This document shows, one piece after another, positions 17,136 through 23,034 of a DNA stretch of 33,527 nt. The notes beneath the pieces were generated by a model. That model was not told where the DNA came from and did not search any database. It worked only from the letters and a program-made list of their open reading frames with translations. Each line of letters starts with the position of its first letter. Position 1 is the first letter of the stretch. Source of the DNA: Elusimicrobia bacterium HGW-Elusimicrobia-3 (GTDB lineage Bacteria > Elusimicrobiota > Elusimicrobia > Elusimicrobiales > UBA9959); NCBI GenBank assembly GCA_002840355.1, contig PHAL01000031.1, forward strand, positions 1-33,527, in the 5' to 3' direction. The position numbers and the translations under genes are program-made.

Positions 17136-17160
17136 TCTACAGGCCCTGGCAGATAAAAAA

Positions 17161-17180
17161 ACCGCCGGGAGACCGGCGGT
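17161..17180. terminator. Shared terminator of convergent genes
   Basis: ACCGCCGG-GAGA-CCGGCGGT with TTTTATTTAT on the plus side and TTTTTTATC on the minus side, an excellent bidirectional terminator between stops at 17135 (plus) and 17202 (minus). Confidence 0.85.
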
Positions 17181-17201
17181 TTTTATTTATGGCGGCGGCG
17201 C

Positions 17202-18050
17202 CTAGGGTTTGAAGTCGCTGACCTTTACCACCCGGCCCTCCACGGCGTACAGCGCGCCTCCCTCCTGGGCCTCGTAGGCGTGCGCGGTGAGCACGCTCAT
17301 GTCTATGATGGGCAAATAACCGGTAAGCGCGTCGCGGTCGGACCTTATGAAGCCGCAGCGCATCCACACATTGCGGCCGTCCTGCAGCAGCCGGCGCTGG
17401 TAGTCGCCTATGCGCTTGAGGTAACCCTGCGGCAGCAGCTCGGCCCGCGGGAATTCCAGCAGCGCGTTGGCCATGGGGCAGCTGAATACGCCGTCCTTGA
17501 CCTTCTTCAGTATGCCGGCCCCGAGGAAATCCTTGCAGACGGCGGCGGCGGCCTTTTTTACCAGGCCGGCCGAGGCTGCCAGCCGCTCGGCCGACCAGTC
17601 CCCCTCGTCCTTGGTGACGAACAGGAAAGCCTTGTGATGGTCGAAACTCTCCAGCGAGGCCACGGCCTGCGCCACGGTGACGGGGCATTTGCGGCTCTTG
17701 AGCGCGTGGCCCATGGCGGAATGCATCGGCGGCAGGCCGGCGGCGTCCTCAGTTACCGAGATTATTGGCTTGAGGATAGAGTCATAGGTCTCGCCCCCGG
17801 CCATGGTCCGCAGCCAGGCTGCGGTCAGGCCGCCCAGCGCGCCGCTCTTGGGCACCAGGCGCAGAGCGGGCGCCAGGCGGGTCACCGCCGCTATGGGGGG
17901 CAGCACCTTTCCCTGCTCCCACAACAGATATTTGCGGTAGGTTATCTTGAGCACCGGCTGGCCGCCGTTGTCGTGGAAGAACCTGTAGGCGGTGGCGAAG
18001 CCGGCCGCTTTGCGCAGCTTTATCAGCGCGTCAGAGAAATTCGTGGTCAT
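17202..18050 (-). CDS. XRE-type helix-turn-helix regulator with winged-helix domain
   Basis: 282 residues, no signal peptide. Residues ~5-65 (ALIKLRKAAGF...YRKYLLWEQGKVLPPIAAVTRLAPAL) follow the Cro/C1-type pattern, with YLLWEQGKVLPP matching the usual 'Y..WE.GK..P' element. Residues ~145-190 (WSAERLAASAGLVKKAAAAVCKDFLGAGILKKV) look like a winged helix. The C-terminus is unassigned. The layout is reminiscent of the TIGR02147/DUF4423 type of regulator, but I cannot confirm membership. Start: the ATG has a TAGAAT hexamer exactly 6 nt upstream (leaderless). The divergent neighbour is the PilP-like gene, a possible target. Confidence 0.7.
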   Translation of the reverse strand: MTTNFSDALIKLRKAAGFATAYRFFHDNGGQPVLKITYRKYLLWEQGKVLPPIAAVTRLAPALRLVPKSGALGGLTAAWLRTMAGGETYDSILKPIISVTEDAAGLPPMHSAMGHALKSRKCPVTVAQAVASLESFDHHKAFLFVTKDEGDWSAERLAASAGLVKKAAAAVCKDFLGAGILKKVKDGVFSCPMANALLEFPRAELLPQGYLKRIGDYQRRLLQDGRNVWMRCGFIRSDRDALTGYLPIIDMSVLTAHAYEAQEGGALYAVEGRVVKVSDFKP

Positions 18051-18056
18051 GGTTCA

Positions 18057-18062
18057 ATTCTA
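18057..18062 (-). promoter_or_regulatory. -10 element of a leaderless promoter
   Basis: Minus strand TGG-TAGAAT-TGAACC-ATG, 6 nt to the start codon. The preceding TTCTGTTTTGG is identical to that at 1928-1938, though here no minus-strand gene lies upstream. Confidence 0.55.
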
Positions 18063-18073
18063 CCAAAACAGAA

Positions 18074-18098
18074 CGCGGGGAGCCCCGGCGGCCCCGCG
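18074..18098. terminator. GC hairpin between divergent promoters
   Basis: CGCGGGG/CCCCGCG with an 11-base loop. On the minus strand it is followed by TTCTGTTTTGG as in the true terminators, but there is no upstream minus-strand gene to terminate. Confidence 0.45.
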
Positions 18099-18170
18099 CA
18101 ACTCGGCCCAGGCCCCCGCGACAGACTTGGGCAAAGCGGATAAAGATCAGTAAAAAGAGGAACCCGGCAA

Positions 18171-18199
18171 TTGCACGCGATACCACCTGGATGTAAACT
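18171..18199 (+). promoter_or_regulatory. Promoter of the PilP-like gene
   Basis: -35 TTGCAC (18171-18176), 17-bp spacer, -10 TAAACT (18194-18199), about 68 bases before the ATG at 18267. Confidence 0.5.
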
Positions 18200-18266
18200 A
18201 TTCTGGGGCAGGTTGTTCTAAGACTTAACCAGGGCGCCCTGCGGAGGCAGGGCGAGAGGGGGTTAT

Positions 18267-18722
18267 ATGGGCAATGTAATTGCGGCATTAATGATGCCGC
18301 TGCTGTTATCTCTGGCCTCGCCAGCCGCGGCGCAGGTAGCAGTGTCCACCCCGCCCGCCACCGCAGAGGTGGCCTACAGGCCGGTCAACCCCCGCGACCC
18401 GATGATACCCTCGTATGTATACGGCGACCTGACCGGTACGGGGAGCCTCAAGACCAAAAGCGACGTGCCGGCCGAGAGCGTGGCAAAAGGCACCTTCACT
18501 ATACACGAGCTTACGCTTACCGGGATAATGGTAGACTCCCGCGGCCGCCAGGCCCTGCTGCGCGATGACGCCGGGAACATGTATACGCTCAAGGCGGGCC
18601 GCCTCAATGACTCAACGAAGACGAATGTGCCCGGGGTTTCCGGGATAGTCAGAGGCAAGCAGGTAACGCTGATGACAAGGGACAAGGAAGTGCGCCGTCT
18701 TACCCTGGGCGAGAAGGAATAG
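18267..18722 (+). CDS. PilP-like type IV pilus assembly protein
   Basis: 151 residues. A hydrophobic export signal (VIAALMMPLLLSLASPAAAQ) is followed by RPVNPRDPMIPSYVYGDL, resembling the 'RDPF.P' start of PilP's folded domain. Then come FTIHELTLTGIMVDSRGRQALLRDDAGNMYTLKAGR and VSGIVRGKQVTLM, equivalent to 'l..l.lvGil......aLv..pdg..y.v..Gd......G.v..I'. PilP is an inner-membrane-anchored periplasmic protein linking the pilus alignment complex to the secretin. It lacks a lipobox Cys and is not in a pilMNOPQ cluster, so its partner could be a distant locus or the TPR-secretin in this window. Shine-Dalgarno GAGGGGG lies 5 bases before ATG. Confidence 0.65.
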   Translation: MGNVIAALMMPLLLSLASPAAAQVAVSTPPATAEVAYRPVNPRDPMIPSYVYGDLTGTGSLKTKSDVPAESVAKGTFTIHELTLTGIMVDSRGRQALLRDDAGNMYTLKAGRLNDSTKTNVPGVSGIVRGKQVTLMTRDKEVRRLTLGEKE

Positions 18723-18737
18723 CCGGCAGCGCAAAAC

Positions 18738-18766
18738 AGAACCGCCGGGGATCACCCGGCGGTTCT
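18738..18766. terminator. Shared terminator of convergent genes
   Basis: AGAACCGCCGGG-GATCA-CCCGGCGGTTCT, a perfect 12-bp stem, between stops at 18722 (plus) and 18811 (minus). The minus side continues GTTTTGC. Confidence 0.75.
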
Positions 18767-18810
18767 GGCGCGTCTGGCTGGCAGCCGCCTAACGGCTACT
18801 ATCCCGGCCC

Positions 18811-19398
18811 CTACCGCTCGAAATACACGATGTCTATAAGGAACAGCGCCGCGAGCAGCAGGGCCTTATGCTCGGCCGAAGCGGCGCGCGGGAAAGCCAC
18901 GCTGAAATTGTCGGCGTCGGTGAAAGACTCTTTCACCAGGCCGCTCCAGTTCTTGAGTATCTCGCCGGCCTCAGCGCCGCCTATGTACACCTTGAAGGTC
19001 CACGGATGCAGCAGCGCGGCGCTGATGCGGCAGACCTCGCCGCCCTGCGCGTCCGTAACGTGGAAATTCCGCTGGAGCAGCGAGAACTCGCGCTTGACGT
19101 TGCCGATAAGCCGGCCGTCCGGGGTGAACACCGACATCTCGTGGAAATAGAACCGGAAAGGCTTCTCGGTCTTTATCGCGGGCCGGCCGTCGGCCGACAG
19201 TATATGCAGGCTGAAAGGCCGCAGCGCCTTGAGCACCAGGCGAGCCAGCATGGAACCTTCCTCGGCCGCCCAGTATACCTGCTGCCCCGAGCCGTCGTAA
19301 ACGGCGTAGCGGTTGCGGGCCTCGAAGCCCGTTATGATCTCCCCCCACTCTTTCTTCTGCCTGACTGTCAGCAATTCCACGTCTTTAAGTTTTTCCAT
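18811..19398 (-). CDS. Phospholipid scramblase/LOR-like protein
   Basis: 195 residues, no signal peptide, with a terminal hydrophobic segment (ALLLAALFLIDIVYF). The pattern ITGFEARNRYAVYDGSGQQVYWAAEE, then RPFSLHILSADGRPAIKTEKPFRFYF, VFTPDGRLIGNVKREFSLLQRNFHVTDAQGG and KNWSGLVKESFTDADNFSVAFP follows the Scramblase (PF03803, tubby/LURP-one fold) family: a beta-barrel around a C-terminal hydrophobic helix. Bacterial members are mostly uncharacterised; lipid scrambling has not been generally shown for them. Shine-Dalgarno AGGGGA lies 5 bases before ATG. Single-gene unit. Confidence 0.72.
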   Translation of the reverse strand: MEKLKDVELLTVRQKKEWGEIITGFEARNRYAVYDGSGQQVYWAAEEGSMLARLVLKALRPFSLHILSADGRPAIKTEKPFRFYFHEMSVFTPDGRLIGNVKREFSLLQRNFHVTDAQGGEVCRISAALLHPWTFKVYIGGAEAGEILKNWSGLVKESFTDADNFSVAFPRAASAEHKALLLAALFLIDIVYFER

Positions 19399-19497
19399 AT
19401 GTTCCCCTAATTAATAGCTACTCGGCGCCACAGGCCCATGTTTAAAGGCCACAGGTTCATTGTATTCAATAACTTCTGCTTCTGCGCGCGGCCTTTG

Positions 19498-19503
19498 TAT
19501 AAT
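19498..19503 (+). promoter_or_regulatory. -10 element before the decayed gene
   Basis: TATAAT-AGTCGT-ATG: a perfect -10, 6 nt before an ATG, the same spacing as the leaderless genes. The reading frame behind it is broken. Confidence 0.5.
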
Positions 19504-19509
19504 AGTCGT

Positions 19510-19692
19510 ATGACGACACGCCGCTTTGCGCCGCCGTTCTCCTTTTCCCCTCTCTAGCCGCGGCCGCCAGCCTGCGCGGCAACGTCTTCGACGGCGACGA
19601 CTCGCTGGAGTGGGAAGCCATCGACCACCAGACCTGGTTCCGCGAGACCTACATGCTCCCCGGCATAACCCCCGCGCAGGCCTGCGGCTTGG
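19510..19692 (+). pseudogene. Frameshifted remnant of a secreted-protein gene
   Basis: From the ATG at 19510 the frame reads 15 codons and stops. Shifting frame at ~19528 gives AAVLLFPSLAAAASLRGN, the hydrophobic core and cleavage region of a signal peptide, then FDGDDSLEWEAIDHQTWFRE and TYMLPGITPAQACG, which look like genuine protein. No start codon exists in that second frame. After ~19692 the sequence loses coding character. So a secreted-protein gene has a frameshift in its signal peptide and has lost its 3' part. The parent family is not recognised. The ~400 bases between 19398 and 19813 hold nothing else I can support apart from a repeat-like scar at ~19698-19740. Confidence 0.6.
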
Positions 19693-19812
19693 CGCAAACT
19701 GCAAATAGTCACATAGTCATCAGCGTCCCCTGTCACAGGTCTTTTGTATCCATGCTGCTCAGGGTGAAGCCCCCTCTTTTTGTGCCGCCGGCCTCATCTG
19801 GCCATAGCGCCG

Positions 19813-20301
19813 CTACTGCACCTGGGCGAACAGTACCACGTAGTTTTTACCGAACACTTTGGCGCATTTGGGACAGGCGGTATAGAAGTAATACAGCTTG
19901 CCCATGGTTCTGCCTTTGGAGGCCATATAGGCCTTCATTTCCTCCGCCCAGGTCCCGGCCTTGTTGTAAGGCCCTTCGAACACCTTGGTGAGGAATGTGC
20001 CGGAGAGTTTTACCATCTGCGCGCCGGGCACGTCTTTTGAGACCGCTATATATATGTCCGCCCCCCAGAGCGAGTTCTCGTCCGTGAGGGTAAGCGGGTG
20101 CTCGGGCTGCGCGCCGGCGGCCTGTATAAGCGCCATGTTCTTGTTCATTTTTGCGCCGTAGTTGATGGGAACGTGCAGCACGCTGGTCACGCGGTCCTTC
20201 ACGAAGGCTTTGTCCGTCCAGGACATTTCCTTGCCTTCCCACTTATCAGGCTCGATAAGCTCGCAAATGCAGTCTGTTTTTACAGCGGTTGATCCGGTCA
20301 T
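19813..20301 (-). CDS. Conserved-looking small cytosolic protein with CPKC motif
   Basis: 162 residues from the ATG at 20301, preceded by GGGGGGATT; the frame is open to an ATG at 20325, which lacks support. No signal peptide or membrane segment. It ends KLYYFYTACPKCAKVFGKNYVVLFAQV, with a Cys-Pro-x-Cys pair that could bind metal or be redox active. The body includes WGADIYIAVSKDVPGAQMVKLSGTFLTKVFEGPYNKAGTWAEEMKAYM. The compact alternation of strands and helices suggests a single-domain protein, possibly a SRPBCC/GyrI-like or related ligand-binding fold, but I cannot assign it. Confidence 0.72.
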   Translation of the reverse strand: MTGSTAVKTDCICELIEPDKWEGKEMSWTDKAFVKDRVTSVLHVPINYGAKMNKNMALIQAAGAQPEHPLTLTDENSLWGADIYIAVSKDVPGAQMVKLSGTFLTKVFEGPYNKAGTWAEEMKAYMASKGRTMGKLYYFYTACPKCAKVFGKNYVVLFAQVQ

Positions 20302-20336
20302 AATCCCCCCATTCTGGCTTAACATTCCCCATCCCC

Positions 20337-20365
20337 ATCTTAAAATACTTTTTCTATATTTTCAA
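20337..20365 (-). promoter_or_regulatory. Promoter of the CPKC protein
   Basis: Minus strand: -35 TTGAAA (20360-20365), 17-bp spacer, -10 TAAGAT (20337-20342); leader about 30 nt to the ATG at 20301. Confidence 0.5.
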
Positions 20366-20400
20366 TACCGCGCAGGGCGCCGTCAGCCCCCAAAACGAAA

Positions 20401-20420
20401 CCGCCGGGACTCCCCGGCGG
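20401..20420 (-). terminator. Terminator after the ORF6N gene
   Basis: CCGCCGGG-ACTC-CCCGGCGG just beyond the stop at 20427, followed on the minus strand by TTTCGTTTTGG. Confidence 0.75.
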
Positions 20421-20426
20421 CTCCGG

Positions 20427-20933
20427 CTATGGTTTAAAGCCGGCTATCTTTTTGGGCTCATCTCCGGGAGGCGGCTCCATCAGTGCCCTTATCGCGTCGA
20501 ACACGCTGCGGAACTGCGCGTCGTACCTTTTCTCCAGCTCGGCCAGTTTGCGGGCCAGGTCCTTGTGGGTATTGAGCAGTTCCCTTAGCTTTACGAAGGC
20601 CCGCATTATCTGGATATTAACTTCTATAGCGCGCCTGCTTCTAAGAACGCTGGAGAGCATGGCCACGCCCTGCTCGGTAAAAGCGAAGACATTGGGAGCG
20701 TGTTTTATACTGGAACTTATCACATTCTGTGATATGTTCAATATCTCTCCGCGGCGCAGCGTAAGCATGAAGTCATCCGGGAAGCGGGAAATATTACGGC
20801 GCACCGCCTGGTTGAGCGCGCGAGTCTCCACACCGTAAAGCGCGGCCAGGTCGCGGTCCAGCATTACTTTGTGACCGCGGATTATCAAGATCCTGGACTC
20901 AAGTATCCCATGCGGCACGATATCCTTTGTCAT
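20427..20933 (-). CDS. ORF6N domain protein
   Basis: 168 residues. The first ~100 match the ORF6N domain: ILIIRGHKVMLDRDLAALYGVETRALNQAVRRN, RFPDDFMLTL, then FTEQGVAMLSSVLRSRRAIEVNIQIMRAFVKLREL. The last ~50 form a charged coiled coil (LARKLAELEKRYDAQFRSVFDAIRAL). ORF6N/KilA-N type domains are DNA-binding modules of phages and are common as single chromosomal genes of unclear role. The ATG is preceded by GGGGGGCTT, a very close G-rich Shine-Dalgarno. Upstream lie two palindromes that could be its operators. No other phage genes are adjacent. Confidence 0.9.
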   Translation of the reverse strand: MTKDIVPHGILESRILIIRGHKVMLDRDLAALYGVETRALNQAVRRNISRFPDDFMLTLRRGEILNISQNVISSSIKHAPNVFAFTEQGVAMLSSVLRSRRAIEVNIQIMRAFVKLRELLNTHKDLARKLAELEKRYDAQFRSVFDAIRALMEPPPGDEPKKIAGFKP

Positions 20934-20969
20934 AAGCCCCCCTAGCCTACAAATAGCATAGCAGGTGCC

Positions 20970-20995
20970 CCCGACAAGGGGATGTCGGGTTTTTT
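20970..20995 (+). terminator. Orphan plus-strand terminator
   Basis: CCCGACA-AGGGGA-TGTCGGG followed by TTTTTT: a textbook intrinsic terminator on the plus strand, although no plus-strand gene precedes it. It could end an antisense or small RNA crossing the ORF6N start. Confidence 0.65.
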
Positions 20996-21027
20996 AAGGT
21001 TTCAATTTGGCATCTTAAAGCTGCGAA

Positions 21028-21074
21028 TTGAGGTCACAGCCTGTGACCTCAAGATCTGCTGTCACAAATTGTGA
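21028..21074. promoter_or_regulatory. Two TCACA-N3-TGTGA palindromes (putative operators)
   Basis: Site 1 is a 25-bp inverted repeat, TTGAGGTCACAG-C-CTGTGACCTCAA (21028-21052). Site 2 is TCACA-AAT-TGTGA (21062-21074). Both share TCACA-N3-TGTGA, with centres 28 bp apart. They lie upstream of the ORF6N gene and downstream of the prenyltransferase gene, in non-coding sequence. Confidence 0.5.
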
Positions 21075-21099
21075 TAAGTTCCGGAGATCGAAAACAAAA

Positions 21100-21120
21100 C
21101 CGCCGGGCAGACCTGGCGGG
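21100..21120 (-). terminator. Terminator after the prenyltransferase gene
   Basis: Minus strand CCGCCAGG-TCTG-CCCGGCGG (one mismatch) followed by TTTTGTTTTCG, just beyond the stop at 21129. Confidence 0.65.
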
Positions 21121-21128
21121 TCGGCGTG

Positions 21129-21980
21129 TCAGACGCCGGCTAGGCGCATAAACAGGAAGATGATCAGGCCGGCCGTGGCGCCCAGGTATATGCCGCGTAT
21201 GTGGGCGCGGCCCTCCTGCCCGCTCGAGCGCAGAAGTCCGAGGCCGAAGAACAGGATGGAGCCGTCGATGACGGCCATGGGCAGCAGGTATACGGGCGCG
21301 AACCAGCCCAGCGCAAAAGGGACCAGCGTAAGGATCATCACCAGCGCGAACGAGACGGCGCTCACGCGCAGGGCGCAGCGCCTGCCGCGCACTATGGCCA
21401 GCGACCGCGAGCCTATCAGCCTGTCGCCCTCGGCGTCCATCGCGTCGGCCGCTATCTCCTCGCCCAGCTCCACCAGCGCCGCCACCGCCGCGAACAGGAG
21501 CACCACGCGGTTGAGCGCCCCGGCCGACAGCCCGCCGTAGACGAAGGTCATCCCCACCGAGAAGCTCACCATCAGGTTGCCCGGCAGGCCGCTCTTCTTG
21601 AAGAACCGGTTGTAGAGAAAGCCTATAACGCCCAGCAGCACCGCGGCGCCCAGCGTGGCCGGCCCCGTCAGCGCCGCGAGCGCGAGCCCTCCCGCGGTCA
21701 GCGCGAAGAAGAAGGCGAGCGCGGCCCCCGGCGACACCTGCCCGGACGGGATAGGCCGCTGCGGCGCGTTCACCCGGTCCGTCTCCACGTCGAAATAGTC
21801 GTTGAGCACCAGTATGGCGCCAGAAGTCAGGAAGATGGCCCCGAAAGCGGCCGCGGCCAGCCCGGCGCCCGGCAGCGCGCCCAGCGCGAACATCTGGCCC
21901 AGCACCGTGCACACGCCGGCCGACACCGGCAGTTCCGGCCTTATCAGCCTCAACAGCCCTTTAACCAATCCCATAGGCAT
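21129..21980 (-). CDS. UbiA-family prenyltransferase
   Basis: 283 residues with about eight membrane segments. First Asp-rich motif NDYFDVETDRVNAPQRPIPSG at residues 60-80; second, EEIAADAMDAEGDRLIGSRSLAI, near 172-195. Both Mg-diphosphate motifs of UbiA enzymes are intact. These enzymes transfer a polyprenyl group to an acceptor in the membrane. The RPIPSG and DAEGDR...SLAI wording resembles the (di)geranylgeranylglyceryl phosphate synthase branch more than quinone-pathway UbiA, but the acceptor cannot be told from sequence alone. Start: ATG at 21980 is 3 nt after a TAGAAT hexamer; a second ATG at 21974 is 9 nt after it. A leaderless message could use either. Confidence 0.88.
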   Translation of the reverse strand: MPMGLVKGLLRLIRPELPVSAGVCTVLGQMFALGALPGAGLAAAAFGAIFLTSGAILVLNDYFDVETDRVNAPQRPIPSGQVSPGAALAFFFALTAGGLALAALTGPATLGAAVLLGVIGFLYNRFFKKSGLPGNLMVSFSVGMTFVYGGLSAGALNRVVLLFAAVAALVELGEEIAADAMDAEGDRLIGSRSLAIVRGRRCALRVSAVSFALVMILTLVPFALGWFAPVYLLPMAVIDGSILFFGLGLLRSSGQEGRAHIRGIYLGATAGLIIFLFMRLAGV

Positions 21981-21983
21981 GAA

Positions 21984-22020
21984 ATTCTACCAAAACAAAA
22001 CCGCCGGGCTCTCCCGGCGG
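21984..22020 (-). promoter_or_regulatory. Composite terminator and leaderless promoter
   Basis: Minus strand: CCGCCGGG-AGAG-CCCGGCGG (22001-22020), which can terminate the cyclase-like gene, runs into TTTTGTTTTGG and TAGAAT (21984-21989), the -10 of the prenyltransferase gene. Confidence 0.6.
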
Positions 22021-22075
22021 ATTCGCTGTCAAGATTCTGCGCTATGCGCATCAGACGGCCAAGACCTGACCCAAT
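22001..22075 (-). repeat. Island repeat copy A (gene-end tag)
   Basis: Shares with copy B, in order, the GC hairpin, TGTCAAGA (22027-22034) and AAGACCTGACCCAAT (22061-22075). Copy A has ~24 extra bases in between that contain a small hairpin (TGCGC-TAT-GCGCA). It lies directly beyond the stop of the cyclase-like gene. The GGGTCAGGTCTTG string resembles, from memory, ends of REP/RAYT-type elements. Confidence 0.6.
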
Positions 22076-22081
22076 TCTCAA

Positions 22082-22849
22082 CTAAGTCCTAGCCCTTACG
22101 CGCATTTCCTCTCCTTTAAACTTGCAAAAAATAATATAACGTTCTGTTTCCTCAACTTTTTCCACTGCTCGCGCATCTCCCAAGTCTTTACCATGTGCCC
22201 AGAACTTACTATGAACATACTCCCGCAAATCTCTCGCCCCCGCAAATGTCATATTATCTGACTTGAGATTATATTGCACCGTTCTTTGCCCACCTGTCAG
22301 TGGAGTTTTATACTCCAACACTTGGCTATTAAAGTACGCAAGCGCATCCGGATCTTTTGCTGTCTCAACCATGCTATATCTATCAAACATCCCTTGTGTT
22401 AGCACACATGTAGACAGATTCAGCTTATTCGCCAGCTCATAAGCATCAACAATACCCCGTCCAGCCATGCTATGGCCAGTAGATCTGTATTCCCCAAAAT
22501 GCAAGGCCCCTCGCAATGGAAGCCCATAATCAAACATCCGAGTCATAAGATTTCTAGCTATTCCCAAAACGACAAAATAAGGAACCGCATCAGTTTCAGA
22601 TTCCGGCTCAAGCGTATAAACAACCGTATCCGAGAATACTAACCATTTTATTCGGGAGAATATGGCACGAACGTTCTCTTCTGCCCTATTTCCCACGAGC
22701 CCTGGGAATACCGTTTTATAAAAATCTGGCCCTGGATTTTCCAGCGAACCAATAAAGTTTAAAACGTCATCCTGAACTGCAGTATCTGAATTATTTTTTA
22801 AAAAACTTTGGTATCCCAATATATCGAAGAAACCAATATAGCCTTTCAT
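22082..22849 (-). CDS. Nucleotide-cyclase-like protein (class III fold candidate)
   Basis: 255 residues, AT-rich codons unlike the flanks. It begins MKGYIGFFDILGYQSFL: Asp9 in the FxDIxGY pattern of class III nucleotidyl cyclase strand 1. WLVFSDTVVYTL supplies a second Asp (74), as in the metal-binding loop. LRGALHFGEY...GRGIVDAYELANKLN (~125-160) corresponds to 'R.GIh.G....G..vn.A..L'. So a cyclase fold is likely; whether it is active, and on which nucleotide, is unknown. Related proteins are frequent in variable islands, and cyclases of this class produce cCMP/cUMP in Pycsar defence. Strong Shine-Dalgarno AGGAGA 6 bases before ATG. It lies behind the KAP gene but is separated from it by a terminator. 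Confidence 0.6.
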   Translation of the reverse strand: MKGYIGFFDILGYQSFLKNNSDTAVQDDVLNFIGSLENPGPDFYKTVFPGLVGNRAEENVRAIFSRIKWLVFSDTVVYTLEPESETDAVPYFVVLGIARNLMTRMFDYGLPLRGALHFGEYRSTGHSMAGRGIVDAYELANKLNLSTCVLTQGMFDRYSMVETAKDPDALAYFNSQVLEYKTPLTGGQRTVQYNLKSDNMTFAGARDLREYVHSKFWAHGKDLGDARAVEKVEETERYIIFCKFKGEEMRVRART

Positions 22850-22930
22850 TTTTTATCTCCTACTACCCCTTAAGCCCTCGAATACTGCCAACAAGCACTC
22901 GAGTATTTCAGATTCTGCTTTATATACAAC

Positions 22931-22976
22931 ATTTTACTAAAACAAAACCGCCGGGCTTTTCCTTCCCCCGGCGGTT
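22931..22976 (-). promoter_or_regulatory. Composite terminator and promoter in the island
   Basis: Minus strand: AACCGCCGGG...CCCGGCGGTTT-type hairpin with an 11-base loop (22946-22976) after the KAP gene, then TTTTGTTTTAG and TAAAAT (22931-22936). The hexamer is ~81 bases before the cyclase-like ATG and may be its -10. Confidence 0.55.
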
Positions 22977-23007
22977 TACATGTCAAGAATCAAGACCTGA
23001 CCCCAAT
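22946..23007 (-). repeat. Island repeat copy B (gene-end tag)
   Basis: Hairpin, TGTCAAGA (22981-22988) and AAGACCTGACCCCAAT (22992-23007), in the same order as copy A. It lies directly beyond the stop of the KAP gene. An adjacent AGTCAGGACC (23021-23030) can pair with the GACCTGAC part. Confidence 0.6.
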
Positions 23008-23034
23008 CCCACCTCGCTTTAGTCAGGACCTTCT

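Noticed and set aside
21034-21074. CRP/FNR-type binding sites
   Set aside because: Half-sites are in the order TCACA-N3-TGTGA, the reverse of the CRP arrangement TGTGA-N6-TCACA, so only a generic operator is claimed.
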